Shown piece after piece: positions 46,128 to 55,521 of a stretch of 64,000 nucleotides of DNA. The position numbers and the translations under genes were made by a program. Below the pieces are notes generated by a model, which was given only the letters and a program-made list of their open reading frames with translations, made no database searches and was not told the origin of the DNA. Position 1 is the first letter of the stretch. Each line of letters starts with the position of its first letter. The stretch covers positions 372,001 through 436,000 of the forward strand of contig NZ_QXML01000002.1 of assembly GCF_003583985.1 (NCBI RefSeq). Reading direction: 5' to 3'. This DNA is from Algoriphagus lacus (GTDB lineage Bacteria; Bacteroidota; Bacteroidia; Cytophagales; Cyclobacteriaceae).

Positions 46128-47468
46128 ATGTTTGATAATTTAAGTTTAAAGCTGGACCGGGCCTTCAAAACCCTGAAGGGTACCGGAAAAATCACCGAAA
46201 TCAACGTAGCATCCACCGTAAAGGAGATCAGAAGAGCCCTGATCGATGCCGACGTCAACTATAAAGTAGCCAAGGAAGTCACCGACAAGATCAAGGACGA
46301 GGCCATGGGCCGGGACGTTTTGATCTCCGTTTCTCCAGGACAGCTCCTGGTCAAAATTACCCAGGAGGAATTGACCAAACTCATGGGAGGCTCCAAGGTG
46401 GACATCAAACTCAGCGGTGACCCGGCAGTGATTCTGATTTCAGGTTTGCAGGGTTCGGGTAAGACGACATTTACTGGTAAGCTGGGGAGCTTGCTGAAGC
46501 GACAAGGCAGACAAGTGCTGTTAGTGGCTTGTGACATTTACCGACCTGCTGCGATCGATCAGCTGAAAGTATTGGGAGAGCAAATCGGTGTGGAAGTATA
46601 TTCCGAGCCTGAAAATAAAAATGCGCTTGAAATCGCCAACAATGCGATCGCTTACGCCAAAAAGACAGGCAAAAAGACTGTCGTAGTCGATACCGCCGGA
46701 AGATTGGCAGTGGACGAGCAGATGATGAAAGAGATCGAGCAGTTGAAAAAAGCGCTCAATCCTTCTGAAACTCTTTTCGTCGTCGACTCGATGACCGGTC
46801 AGGATGCAGTGAACACCGCAAAGACCTTTGACGAGCGCTTGGATTTTGACGGAGTAGTCTTAACCAAATTGGATGGTGACACCCGAGGTGGTGCGGCGAT
46901 TTCGATCCGCCACGTAGTCAACAAGCCGATCAAGTTTATCTCTACTGGTGAAAAAATGGAGAATCTGGATGTGTTCCATCCGGATCGAATGGCTCAGCGA
47001 ATCCTCGGCATGGGTGACGTGATTTCCCTCGTGGAGCGTGCCCAGCAATCCTTTGACGAAGACGAAGCCAAGCGGATCAATGCCAAGATACGCCAAAACA
47101 ACTTCAATTTTGATGATTTTCTATCTCAGCTTGAGCAGGTAAAAAAGATGGGTAACATCAAAGACCTGATCGGAATGATCCCAGGAATGGGTAAGGCAAT
47201 GAAAGGTCTGGATATCGATGATGATTCATTCAAGCCGATCGAAGCGATCATCCGAAGTATGACTCCAAAAGAGCGTCAGAATCCGGATATTATCGATGGC
47301 AGACGTAGAAAGCGAATTGCTGACGGTTCAGGAAGAACCATTACCGAAGTCAATAATTTGATGAAGCAGTTTGACGATATGCGAAAGCTGATGAAGCAGA
47401 TGAATAAAATGGGCGGTGCCAAGCAAGCAATGAGCCGAATGATGCCTCCAGGAATGGGAAAAAGATAA
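46128..47468 (+). CDS. ffh: Signal recognition particle protein Ffh (SRP54)
   Basis: Ffh is the GTPase of the signal recognition particle; it binds the SRP RNA and signal sequences and delivers ribosomes to FtsY. The order is the N-domain (1-95), then the G-domain with P-loop GLQGSGKTT near 105, DTAGRLAVD near 190, TKLDGDTRGG near 245, and the methionine-rich M-domain (about 300-446). The end reads MSRMMPPGMGKR. Length 446 is normal. It has its own promoter-like box and terminator. Confidence 0.97.
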   Translation: MFDNLSLKLDRAFKTLKGTGKITEINVASTVKEIRRALIDADVNYKVAKEVTDKIKDEAMGRDVLISVSPGQLLVKITQEELTKLMGGSKVDIKLSGDPAVILISGLQGSGKTTFTGKLGSLLKRQGRQVLLVACDIYRPAAIDQLKVLGEQIGVEVYSEPENKNALEIANNAIAYAKKTGKKTVVVDTAGRLAVDEQMMKEIEQLKKALNPSETLFVVDSMTGQDAVNTAKTFDERLDFDGVVLTKLDGDTRGGAAISIRHVVNKPIKFISTGEKMENLDVFHPDRMAQRILGMGDVISLVERAQQSFDEDEAKRINAKIRQNNFNFDDFLSQLEQVKKMGNIKDLIGMIPGMGKAMKGLDIDDDSFKPIEAIIRSMTPKERQNPDIIDGRRRKRIADGSGRTITEVNNLMKQFDDMRKLMKQMNKMGGAKQAMSRMMPPGMGKR

Positions 47469-47510
47469 GTCGATTTCGGATATCTGATTTTCGATTTCGG
47501 ATTTAAATGG

Positions 47511-47541
47511 CCCAGTCAGAAATGGCTGGGTTCTTTTTTTG
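47511..47541 (+). terminator. Terminator of ffh
   Basis: CCCAGTCA (47512-47519) pairs with TGGCTGGG (47524-47531), one G-U pair, around a GAAA tetraloop, followed by TTCTTTTTTT. Confidence 0.85.
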
Positions 47542-47548
47542 CCTAAAT

Positions 47549-47671
47549 TTTAACTCACAGATCAAGCAGATTTTTACAGATATTTTCTTCCAAATTTTGG
47601 CTTTGTGACTGCGGCAAATCAAACTTATTCTTCCAAACCTCCAAGCTTCCCAACGTCCAAACCTCCCGACC
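47549..47671. repeat. Degenerate intergenic repeats, families D and B
   Basis: The stretch 47552-47580 (words CTCACAGATCAAGCAGA and TTTTTACAGAT) resembles one arm of the inverted repeat at 42136. The stretch 47628-47671 (CTTCCAAACCTCC, AAGCTTCCCAACGTCC) resembles family B at 41022. Just before, 47470-47504 (TTTCGGATATCTGATTTTCG) resembles family C. Confidence 0.45.
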
Positions 47672-48148
47672 TTAATACAGTGTTTTATCCCCCTTTTCCT
47701 TCCAAAGTTCAAAGGCTTTAAGGGATTCCTCCCGCAAAAAGGGAATCATCGGGATTTTGCGGTCGGATGGTTTTACTTCAATTTCCTGGTAGATAAAATC
47801 ATCGTCAAATCCAGCATCTGCAGCATCCTCTTTGGTGCAGGCATAAAATACCCGTGCCGGTCTTGCCCAAAAAATTGCTCCCAGGCACATCGGACATGGT
47901 TCACAGGAAGTATAGACTTCACAGCCGTCGAGCTGGAAATTATCGAGATTTTTGCAGGCTTCCCGAATCGCCACAACTTCAGCATGGGCGGTGGGATCAT
48001 TGGTTTTTAGGACCATGTTGGAGCCTTTGCCGATGATCTTTCCATCTTTCACAATCACACAGCCAAATGGACCACCATTGCCGGCAAGCATTCCTTCTTT
48101 AGCCAATTCAATGGCCTGAAGCATGAAGTTTTTTTGGGATTCGGTCAT
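47672..48148 (-). CDS. guaD: Guanine deaminase (cytidine-deaminase fold)
   Basis: A zinc hydrolase of 158 residues that should deaminate guanine to xanthine. The zinc and proton-transfer motif HAE is at H55-E57 (DPTAHAEVVAIR) and the second motif PCPMC at C85/C88 (TSCEPCPMCLGAIFWAR). The phrases GGPFGCVIVKDG, DAADAGFDDDFIY and the aromatic C-terminus closely follow the Bacillus subtilis GuaD pattern as I remember it, and fit less well to tRNA adenosine deaminase. The ATG at 48148 is preferred over a TTG two codons upstream. It lies downstream of the LytR-type regulator on the same strand. Confidence 0.88.
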   Translation of the reverse strand: MTESQKNFMLQAIELAKEGMLAGNGGPFGCVIVKDGKIIGKGSNMVLKTNDPTAHAEVVAIREACKNLDNFQLDGCEVYTSCEPCPMCLGAIFWARPARVFYACTKEDAADAGFDDDFIYQEIEVKPSDRKIPMIPFLREESLKAFELWKEKGDKTLY

Positions 48149-48159
48149 GGTCAAAAATA

Positions 48160-48220
48160 GTGAACAGTTCTCAGTTTACAGTAGGCCCTGGGTACTGAAG
48201 ACTGATTACTGCCAACTGAC
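48160..48220. repeat. Degenerate intergenic repeat, family A
   Basis: The words GTGAACAGTTCTCAGTTTACAG and ACTGAAGACTGATTACTGCC (positions 48160-48181 and 48194-48213) repeat the CTGA/ACTG style of the other family A sites. Confidence 0.4.
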
Positions 48221-48967
48221 TCAATTCATCCAGCGACTGAGGAACTCCAAAAACGGTTCCTTGTAGTTTTCCCCAACAGCAATCTGATGATCGCCGATTT
48301 GGATGATGTTTTTGGATACGGAATCGATGTGATCCAATGCTACAATAAAGGATCGATGCACTCGCATGAATTTGTCAGAGGGGAGGAGCTCCTCCATATT
48401 TTTCATGCTGGTTAGGGAAAGAATCGGATTCGGTTTGGACTTCAGGTGAACTTTGACATAGTCCTTGTAGGCTTCCACATGGGTAATGTCTTTCAACATC
48501 ACTTTGACGAGTTGATACTCAACTTTTAAAAAGATGTAATCCTGGGTCTGAGGAGTAGATTCAGCAGGTTTTTCTGACGGAGGGTTTTTCAGCCTGTCGA
48601 AATATTGGTAGGCCTTGGTCGCAGCACTGAGGAAATCCTCATAGCTGTAGGGCTTTAGCAGGTAATCCAAGGCCTCTACCTTATATCCTTCGATGGCAAA
48701 CTGATGGTAGGCTGTGCAGAAAATAATCCGGGTTTTGTCAGAGTTCTTTTTCCCATCAAGGATTCGGGCAAGTTCCATTCCTGAGAGATCAGGCATCTGG
48801 ATGTCCATAAAAATGAGTTGAACTTCATTTTGATTGATGAATCCCAAGGCTTCGATGGCGTTGGAAAATTTACCTTCCAACTTCAGAAAAGCGGTTTGAC
48901 TGATAAACTTGCTGAGTAATTCCAGCGCAAGGGGCTCATCATCGATGGCGACACATTTGAGGATCAT
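48221..48967 (-). CDS. LytTR-type response regulator
   Basis: A DNA-binding response regulator of 248 residues. The receiver domain (1-120) has acidic residues D9 and D10, phospho-acceptor D55 (IFMDIQMPD) and K near 106 (YLLKPY). The C-terminal LytTR domain (about 145-245) contains DITHVEAYKDYVKVHL and FMRVHRSFIVALDHI, both family signatures. Its ATG overlaps the stop of the kinase gene in an ATGA tetranucleotide, so the pair is coupled. The TTG-initiated longer reading at 48994 is rejected. Targets unknown; LytTR sites could be sought near its own promoter. Confidence 0.93.
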   Translation of the reverse strand: MILKCVAIDDEPLALELLSKFISQTAFLKLEGKFSNAIEALGFINQNEVQLIFMDIQMPDLSGMELARILDGKKNSDKTRIIFCTAYHQFAIEGYKVEALDYLLKPYSYEDFLSAATKAYQYFDRLKNPPSEKPAESTPQTQDYIFLKVEYQLVKVMLKDITHVEAYKDYVKVHLKSKPNPILSLTSMKNMEELLPSDKFMRVHRSFIVALDHIDSVSKNIIQIGDHQIAVGENYKEPFLEFLSRWMN

Positions 48968-50049
48968 GCGAGGTTGATGGTAAGGTTTACCCAATACTGA
49001 TGACTGGATTCGTCTTTACCAAATTTTAAGCGATGTTTATCGGGATAAAGCAAACTCAAGCGACGCTGAGTATTGACCAGTCCAATGCCGTTTTCCTTGG
49101 CTTCGGGGCTTTCCGGGTTGACAGGGAAGATGTGGTTGCGGGTTTCGAAAAAGACCGTTTCCCCCATGACTTCCAGTTTGATCAGGATTTCGCTTTCCTG
49201 CTGGGAGCTCACGCCATGTTTGAAACAGTTTTCAAGAAAAGGTAAAAGCAACATGGGAGCGATGACCAAGTCTTCTTTTGGTTCTTCTATTTGAATAGTA
49301 AGTTTTACTTTTTCAGTCATCCGCATCTTCATCAGCTCGATGTAATCTTCGATGAATTTTACTTCTTTACTCAAAAGGGTTTCATTCTTTTGGTTCTCAT
49401 AGAGCACATAGCGCATCATTCTGGAAAGTTTCAGGAGTGCTTCCTGGGCCTTTTTTACATCCAGGTTAGTCAATGCGTAGATGTTGTTGAGTGTATTGAA
49501 AAAGAAATGGGGATTGATCTGTGCTTTGAGGTAAGATAATTCGGTATTGATTCTTTGTCTGTCCAATTCCCGTCGCAGAGCTTCGTCCTTTTGCCATTTC
49601 TGGACTAGTGCCAAGGAAGTACTCAATCCAATCGAAACCATGTAGAGCATCAACTGGAATATATCCCCGGGAAGCCAGCGTCCACGATTAGGGTCAAAGG
49701 GCTTATCCGGATTGAATACCTGATGCATTTTTTCAGGGTAATGGATAAACTGCTCAAAGTAAATGATGATCCCATAGGTAAGAACGGCCCCTAAAATTAC
49801 GATCAATAGATAAAGGTAATTTTTGCCTTTGAGCAAAATTTTGGGGACGATGAACGAGACATTCGAGTAAAAAATTGAAATCAACAGGACAACCAGGAAA
49901 ATCTGTTTCCACCAAAACTGCATGGGGAGTTCGACTTCTCCCATTCTCCATGAAAGGGGAGAAAGGAGTAAAAGCACGATACAGAGCATAAACCAACCCA
50001 GTATATGTACTAGTACCGAAAGACGTTTTTTGGGGGTGAAGGATAGCAT
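48964..50049 (-). CDS. LytS-type sensor histidine kinase
   Basis: A membrane kinase of the His_kinase (PF06580) class, 361 residues. Four hydrophobic segments (about 11-30, 45-63, 75-95, 115-140) form the membrane sensor; then comes a coiled linker, the H-box LKAQINPHFFFNTLNNIYAL, and an ATPase domain with APMLLLPFLENCFKHG and NGIGLVNTQRRL. The ATG at 50049 is preferred over an upstream TTG at 50064. It is translationally coupled to the LytTR regulator. The signal is unknown. Confidence 0.93.
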   Translation of the reverse strand: MLSFTPKKRLSVLVHILGWFMLCIVLLLLSPLSWRMGEVELPMQFWWKQIFLVVLLISIFYSNVSFIVPKILLKGKNYLYLLIVILGAVLTYGIIIYFEQFIHYPEKMHQVFNPDKPFDPNRGRWLPGDIFQLMLYMVSIGLSTSLALVQKWQKDEALRRELDRQRINTELSYLKAQINPHFFFNTLNNIYALTNLDVKKAQEALLKLSRMMRYVLYENQKNETLLSKEVKFIEDYIELMKMRMTEKVKLTIQIEEPKEDLVIAPMLLLPFLENCFKHGVSSQQESEILIKLEVMGETVFFETRNHIFPVNPESPEAKENGIGLVNTQRRLSLLYPDKHRLKFGKDESSHQYWVNLTINLA

Positions 50050-50306
50050 GAAGTTGATTTTCAATGACCAAACTAAAGTAATTTACCGGTATCCCTCAAA
50101 TCAAATCTACCAATAGGGGCAATCGATCCACGGAAACCTGTTTTGGATAGACAAAGGCCTTAATCTCTGTTTTTTGGGATTTTGTCTTGGTTTTGGGGGT
50201 ATTTGTCGACGTGGTGACCATGCTGGTCTATTACATTTTTTGAGTCAAAACTTTGCTATCACCTTTGGGGTATTCATAGGCACAAGCCCCTTTTGAAAAC
50301 AAAACC

Positions 50307-52829
50307 ATGAAAAAATTACTCAATCTATTTCTAGTACTCACTTTTTTCGGAATCACTTCTGGCTTTGCCCAGCAGGCCGCAGAAAAGAAAGAACCCGCAC
50401 GGATTATTGGTGTGGCCAAAGACTTGAAAACCGGTGAACCGGTAGGGTACGCTACAGCTGCACTTTACAAAGTCGGAACAGACATTAGCACAGCGGGTGC
50501 TGTTGCTGATGGCGACGGTGCTTTTTATATCACTGGATTCAGTGTTGGAGAATATGAACTTCAGCTTACTTTCCTCGGATACGAAACCGTAAAACGTACA
50601 GTAAACATCAATTCGCTTGAAGGTGATATCAACCTGGGTGAGATCGGAATGTCAGATGAAGGTGTTGCTTTGGAAGAAGTGACCGTTCAAGGTCAGCGTG
50701 AACTGATCGAAGAACGTGTAGATCGGACTATATACAAGGCCGAAAACGACAAAACTACCGCCGGTGGTAATGCTACAGACGTGTTGAGAAGAGTTCCAAT
50801 GCTATCTGTTGACCTTGACGGAAACGTATCCATGAGAGGTAGTTCCAATATTTTGGTGCTGATTGACAACAGACCTTCTGCTATTGCAGCCTCTTCGATT
50901 TCTGATGCATTGAAGCAAATTCCGGCTGATGAAATCAAATCCGTTGAGGTAATCACCTCCCCATCAGCAAGATTTGACGCTGAGGGTACTTCAGGTGTAA
51001 TCAATATTGTGACCAAGAAAAACAACCTTCAGGGAATGACCCTTAATGTCAACTCCGGGTTCGGTCTTAGAGGTTCAAACCTTGGACTTCAGGGAAGTGC
51101 CAGAAAAGGAAAGTTGGGCTTTTCCTTGGGTGGATTTGGCCGTGCAGGTTACAACATCCTTGGAAGTTTTGAAAACAATCAGTTTACCAATAATCCTGAC
51201 GGAACAGTAAGCAAGACAATTCAGTCTGCAGATACAGAAAGACAGGAGGTATTTGGACGATATAACTTCGGTGTGGATTATGAAATCGACAAATTCAACT
51301 TCCTGACCGGTGCCGTGAATATCGGTATTCGGAATTCTGAAAACTGGCAGAACAATTTCTTAACTCAAAACTACCTAGATGAGGTGTTGAGAGGAACCCA
51401 AAACCGTGAAACCAACACCTTGGACAATTCCAACTCGGTAGACGTCAGCTTGAACTATACCCGAACATTTGAGAAAAAGGGCAGAGAGCTAAGCTTCCTG
51501 ACTTTGTATAGCAGAAACAACCGAGAGAACTCATTTACAAATACGCTGTATGAGGAAGATTTGGAAGACATTTTCTCCAGATTGAAAAACGTGAACCCAA
51601 GCAAAAACGAGGAATTCACTGTCCAGGTGGACTACGTGACTCCAATGGACGAAAAGGGAAATCAAATCCTTGAATACGGTGCGAAAAACATTTTGAGAAA
51701 AGCGTATTCTGACTTCTCTTACTTCCTTGCTCAAGGAGCGGATGGTGAATTTGTAGAATTGCAGGATCCTACTTTGAGCAACGAGTTTAGCTACGATCAG
51801 AATGTGACTGCAGGTTATCTGTCTTACACCTTTGCTTTCCTGAAAAACTACTCCTTGAAGCCAGGATTGAGGTATGAGTACACTACGATCAATGCTGATT
51901 TCAAAACTGAATTTGAAGCTGAAATTCCTTCCTACGGAACTTGGGTGCCTAGCATCAACGCCAGCCGTAAATTGAAAAACGGAAACATGATCAAGGCAGC
52001 TTACAACAGAAGAATTCAGCGTCCTTCCCTGAGATTCCTGAATCCTAACATTGAAGCATCCAATCCTCAGCAGCTTTCTCAGGGTAATCCGGAATTGTCT
52101 CCTGAATTGACAGATAACTATGAGTTGGGCTACAGTACCTTTATCAAAGGAACCACTCTGAACTTTACCTCTTTCTACAGAAATACAACCGGTTCGATTC
52201 AGCCGCTTCGTACGGTTCGTGCAGACGGGGTGATATACACCACCTATGAAAACATAGGTCAGGAGCAGGCAATCGGAGGAAGTTTGTTTGCCAATGTAAA
52301 CATCAACAACAAGCTTTCTTTGAACGGTGGATTTGATGCATACTATGCCATTTTGGACAATGGACTGTCTGATCCTCAGTTTGCTGCTCAGAACGAAGGC
52401 TTCGTAATTGGTGGCCGTATATTCGGTAACTATTCTCTTCCAAAAGAGTGGCAGATCCAGTTGTTCTCTTTCGCAAGAGGTCGTCAGGTTCAGCTTCAGG
52501 GTACCTCCGGAGGATTTGCCGCTTACGGGTTGAATTTCAACAAGCAGTTTGCTGAGAAAAGAGGTTCAATTGGATTTGGAGCAGAAAACTTTCTTGCAAA
52601 AGAGTTTATCATCAGAAACGAAATCATCACGCCAACCATTGTTCAAAACAGTACCAATGCCATCCGAAACCTGAATTTCAAAGTGAACTTCAGCTACAGA
52701 ATTGGTAAAATGAGCATGAACCAGCAGCCTAGAAGAAGAAAGTCCATCAACAACGATGACTTGAAAGACGGAGAAGGCGGTCAGGTTGAAAATCAAGGTG
52801 GAGGCGGTGCTCCCGTCCGAAACAGATAA
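50307..52829 (+). CDS. TonB-dependent-receptor-like outer-membrane protein
   Basis: An 840-residue outer-membrane receptor of the Bacteroidota type with an N-terminal CarboxypepD_reg domain. A signal peptide (1-21, ending GFAQ) is followed by the carboxypeptidase-like beta-sandwich (about 30-115, GVAKDLKTGEPVGYATAAL), a plug domain (about 130-235, LRRVPMLSVDLDGNVSMRGS) and a long barrel. It lacks the SusC-specific signature and no SusD gene follows, so it belongs to the other receptor class (OMP_b-brl_3 type). The tail is a low-complexity G/Q/N segment. Substrate unknown, often siderophores or peptides in this class. Confidence 0.9.
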   Translation: MKKLLNLFLVLTFFGITSGFAQQAAEKKEPARIIGVAKDLKTGEPVGYATAALYKVGTDISTAGAVADGDGAFYITGFSVGEYELQLTFLGYETVKRTVNINSLEGDINLGEIGMSDEGVALEEVTVQGQRELIEERVDRTIYKAENDKTTAGGNATDVLRRVPMLSVDLDGNVSMRGSSNILVLIDNRPSAIAASSISDALKQIPADEIKSVEVITSPSARFDAEGTSGVINIVTKKNNLQGMTLNVNSGFGLRGSNLGLQGSARKGKLGFSLGGFGRAGYNILGSFENNQFTNNPDGTVSKTIQSADTERQEVFGRYNFGVDYEIDKFNFLTGAVNIGIRNSENWQNNFLTQNYLDEVLRGTQNRETNTLDNSNSVDVSLNYTRTFEKKGRELSFLTLYSRNNRENSFTNTLYEEDLEDIFSRLKNVNPSKNEEFTVQVDYVTPMDEKGNQILEYGAKNILRKAYSDFSYFLAQGADGEFVELQDPTLSNEFSYDQNVTAGYLSYTFAFLKNYSLKPGLRYEYTTINADFKTEFEAEIPSYGTWVPSINASRKLKNGNMIKAAYNRRIQRPSLRFLNPNIEASNPQQLSQGNPELSPELTDNYELGYSTFIKGTTLNFTSFYRNTTGSIQPLRTVRADGVIYTTYENIGQEQAIGGSLFANVNINNKLSLNGGFDAYYAILDNGLSDPQFAAQNEGFVIGGRIFGNYSLPKEWQIQLFSFARGRQVQLQGTSGGFAAYGLNFNKQFAEKRGSIGFGAENFLAKEFIIRNEIITPTIVQNSTNAIRNLNFKVNFSYRIGKMSMNQQPRRRKSINNDDLKDGEGGQVENQGGGGAPVRNR

Positions 52830-52835
52830 AAATTG

Positions 52836-52867
52836 AAAACCCTGAACTGAAAACTCAGGGTTTTTTC
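52836..52867 (+). terminator. Terminator 1 after the TonB-dependent receptor
   Basis: AAAACCCTGA (52836-52845) pairs with TCAGGGTTTT (52855-52864), followed by TTC. Confidence 0.8.
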
Positions 52868-52936
52868 TTCCTGTTTTTTCAAACCTTCTACTTCAAAAGA
52901 TGCTTAAAAGAATAATAGATAGATAGATTGGGTAAC

Positions 52937-52973
52937 AAAAAACCCGGCCTCAGTAGGGCCGGGCTTTTTTTTT
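52937..52973. terminator. Terminator 2, bidirectional
   Basis: CCCGGCC (52943-52949) pairs with GGCCGGG (52957-52963), flanked by an A-run on the left and a T-run on the right. A 21-base segment beginning at 52919 just before it also occurs inverted in the susC leader. Confidence 0.8.
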
Positions 52974-53035
52974 GTCGGCTTTAAACTTAGCAGGAATTCA
53001 AAAGTCTAACCAGCAGAGATAGAATAAGTGGAAAA

Positions 53036-53069
53036 TGAAAAACCCGACTTGTTGAGTCGGGCTTTTTTA
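53036..53069. terminator. Terminator 3, bidirectional, between receptor and pdhB
   Basis: CCCGACT (53043-53049) pairs with AGTCGGG (53055-53061), with an A-run on the left and CTTTTTT on the right. It can end both the rightward and the leftward transcript; pdhB stops at 53085. Confidence 0.8.
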
Positions 53070-53084
53070 TGAGTTAAGTAAAAC

Positions 53085-54065
53085 TTAAGATCTGTAAGTT
53101 ACTTTTTTGATCGCTTCTACTGTTCGCTTTACATTAGGAAGAGTGGCTTCAATGTATGTTGGGGCATAGCTCAACGGAATGTCCATGGAATTAACCCGGA
53201 TAACCGGAGAATCCAGGTAATCAAATGCATACCGCTGGAAGTGGTAAGTCAATTCCGAAGAAATCGCCGCGAGGGGATTTGCTTCTTCCACAATTACCAC
53301 TCGGTTGGTCTTTTTCACTGATTCAAGACAAGTAGCATAGTCGATAGGACGCACAGTTCTCAAATCGATCACTTCGCAGTCTACACCAAGCTTTGCCATT
53401 TCCTCAGCAGCTTCAAGAGCTACTTTCATCATTTTCCCGAAGGATATTACAGTGACGTCTTTACCTTTTCGCTTGATGTCGGCTACTCCAATAGGAAGAA
53501 GGTATTCTCCCTCCGGTACTTCACCTTTGTCAGAATACATTACTTCGGATTCCATGAAAATGACCGGATCTGGATCACGGATCGCAGATTTCATCAGACC
53601 TTTTGCATCGTATGGATTAGATGGTACAATCACTTTAAGTCCCGGAGTATTTGCAAACCAGTTTTCGAAGTTGGAGGAGTGGGTCGCTCCCAGCTGACCG
53701 GCGTTACCGGTCGGGCCCCGGAAAACGATCGGAACAGAATAAGCACCTCCAGACATGGCATACATCTTGGCTGCTGAGTTGATGATCTGGTCGATAGCTA
53801 CCAAAGAGAAATTGAATGTCATAAACTCGATGATTGGCCTCAAACCATTCATGGCAGCACCAACACCAAGACCGGCAAATCCAAGCTCTGCGATCGGAGT
53901 ATCGATGATTCGCTCAGGACCGAATTCGTCCAACATTCCCTGGGATACTTTGTAAGCACCGTTGTATTCGGCAACTTCTTCACCCATTAAAAAAACGTTC
54001 TTATCACGTCTCATTTCCTCGGACATAGCCTCTCTCAAAGCTTCCCGAAATTGTATTTCTCTCAT
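53085..54065 (-). CDS. pdhB: Pyruvate dehydrogenase E1 component, beta subunit
   Basis: The E1 beta subunit pairs with an E1 alpha subunit (not in the window) to decarboxylate pyruvate using thiamine diphosphate. The 326-residue product begins IQFREALREAMSEEM and contains LMGEEVAEYNGAYKVSQG, TPIAELGFAGLGVGAA, SGGAYSVPIVFRGPTG and VIVEEAN, all typical of transketolase-type beta subunits. A branched-chain alpha-keto acid beta subunit is the main alternative, but the sequence style fits PDH better. It stands alone, so alpha and E2 are encoded elsewhere. Confidence 0.93.
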   Translation of the reverse strand: MREIQFREALREAMSEEMRRDKNVFLMGEEVAEYNGAYKVSQGMLDEFGPERIIDTPIAELGFAGLGVGAAMNGLRPIIEFMTFNFSLVAIDQIINSAAKMYAMSGGAYSVPIVFRGPTGNAGQLGATHSSNFENWFANTPGLKVIVPSNPYDAKGLMKSAIRDPDPVIFMESEVMYSDKGEVPEGEYLLPIGVADIKRKGKDVTVISFGKMMKVALEAAEEMAKLGVDCEVIDLRTVRPIDYATCLESVKKTNRVVIVEEANPLAAISSELTYHFQRYAFDYLDSPVIRVNSMDIPLSYAPTYIEATLPNVKRTVEAIKKVTYRS

Positions 54066-54150
54066 TGGTTAAGACAAAATTTTGGCTCGTAAAAATAGAA
54101 AGGAATCGGGCAAAAGCAAAAGTCGCTTGGTTCTTTATCCGGGAAGGTTT

Positions 54151-55521
54151 TTAGCCCAGATAAACGGTTTTGGTATTGACGAATTCCAGAATCCCCTGTC
54201 GTCCCAATTCTCTGCCAAACCCTGACTTTTTAATTCCTCCAAAAGGAAGTGCTGGTTGGGATGCCACCATTGCATTTAGAAAGACAGCCCCGCTCTCTAT
54301 TTCAGAAGCGAGAAGTTCTCCTCTTTTCAAATCTGTTGTCCAAATTGATGCACCAAGACCAAATTCAGTTGAATTGGCTATCTGAATCGCTTCCTGCGCA
54401 CTTTTGACTTTAAATACAGATGCTACAGGTCCGAAAAGTTCCTCTGAAAACGCTGGTGAATTCACAGGAATGTCAGTAAGTATGGTAGGTTGAAATTTGG
54501 CGATTCCGTCTTCAGGTTTGTGTCCTCCTTTCAGGATTTTTGCTCCCAAGGCTGCTGATTTTTGGACTTGCACGTACAGTTCCGCGGCCAGATCAGGCCT
54601 TGCCATACAGGCGTAATCCGAGTCTTCATTCATGGGGTCACCACATTTGAGTTGACTTATTTTTTCTTTGAAAATCTCCAAAAACCGATCATAAACCGAT
54701 TCCTCGATAATAAATCGCTTGCCAGCAATACAGCTTTGCCCAAAATTGACCATTCTGGCTTTGACGGCGGTCTCGGCTGCTTTTTCAATATCTGCATCTG
54801 CCAATACGATAAACGGATCGCTTCCCCCGAGTTCCAATAAGGATTTTTTGATGTTTTTGCCTGAGGCGGAGGCTACTGCTGCACCGGCTTTTTCACTTCC
54901 GGTCAGGGAGACTGCCTTGATTCGGTTGTCTTCCAATAACTTGAGCGTTTGGGTGGAGTCGATTAAAAAACTTTGAAATACACCTGCAGGAAAGCCTGCT
55001 TCCTGAAAGACCGACTCGATTGCCAATGCGCACTGAGGGACGTTGGAGGCGTGTTTGAGAATTCCGGTGTTCCCGGCCATAAGCGTGGGTGCTGCAAATC
55101 GGAATACCTGCCAAAAGGGAAAGTTCCAGGGCATGACCGCTAAAATGGTCCCCAAAGGCTGATGAATGAGTTTAGCCTTCTTGCCGTCAGACAAAGAAAT
55201 GTGCTCCTCCGAAAGAAATATTTCACCTTCTTCAGCGTAGAAATCACATGCCCAGGCGCATTTTTCTACCTCAGCTCTGGATTCCCGAATGACTTTCCCC
55301 ATTTCAAGGGAAATCAATCGGGCAAAGTGATTTTTATTGTTTCTGAGAATTTCCCCCGCAGCTTTTAAAAGTTTGGAACGATCGGAAATGGGAGTTTTCT
55401 TCCAGGACTTAAAAGTTTCCTGACTCAGTTGAAGTTTTTCCTCAATTTCCTTAGGCCCTGTTGGGAGAAACTCCTTAATAACTTCTCCGGTCCAGGGATT
55501 GATGGATTGAATCAATGTCAT
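54151..55521 (-). CDS. Aldehyde dehydrogenase, succinate-semialdehyde dehydrogenase-like
   Basis: An NAD(P)-dependent aldehyde dehydrogenase of 456 residues. The active residues are N132 (PWNFPF), E230 (LELGGSDP) and nucleophile C264 (NFGQSCIAGKRF); the nucleotide motif SLTGSEKAG is near 205. The overall wording (INPWTGEVIKEF at the start, PFGGIKKSGFGRELG at the end) is that of the succinate-semialdehyde dehydrogenase branch; other small aldehydes are possible. Its ATG overlaps the rhodanese stop codon (ATGA), so the two genes are coupled. Confidence 0.88.
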   Translation of the reverse strand: MTLIQSINPWTGEVIKEFLPTGPKEIEEKLQLSQETFKSWKKTPISDRSKLLKAAGEILRNNKNHFARLISLEMGKVIRESRAEVEKCAWACDFYAEEGEIFLSEEHISLSDGKKAKLIHQPLGTILAVMPWNFPFWQVFRFAAPTLMAGNTGILKHASNVPQCALAIESVFQEAGFPAGVFQSFLIDSTQTLKLLEDNRIKAVSLTGSEKAGAAVASASGKNIKKSLLELGGSDPFIVLADADIEKAAETAVKARMVNFGQSCIAGKRFIIEESVYDRFLEIFKEKISQLKCGDPMNEDSDYACMARPDLAAELYVQVQKSAALGAKILKGGHKPEDGIAKFQPTILTDIPVNSPAFSEELFGPVASVFKVKSAQEAIQIANSTEFGLGASIWTTDLKRGELLASEIESGAVFLNAMVASQPALPFGGIKKSGFGRELGRQGILEFVNTKTVYLG

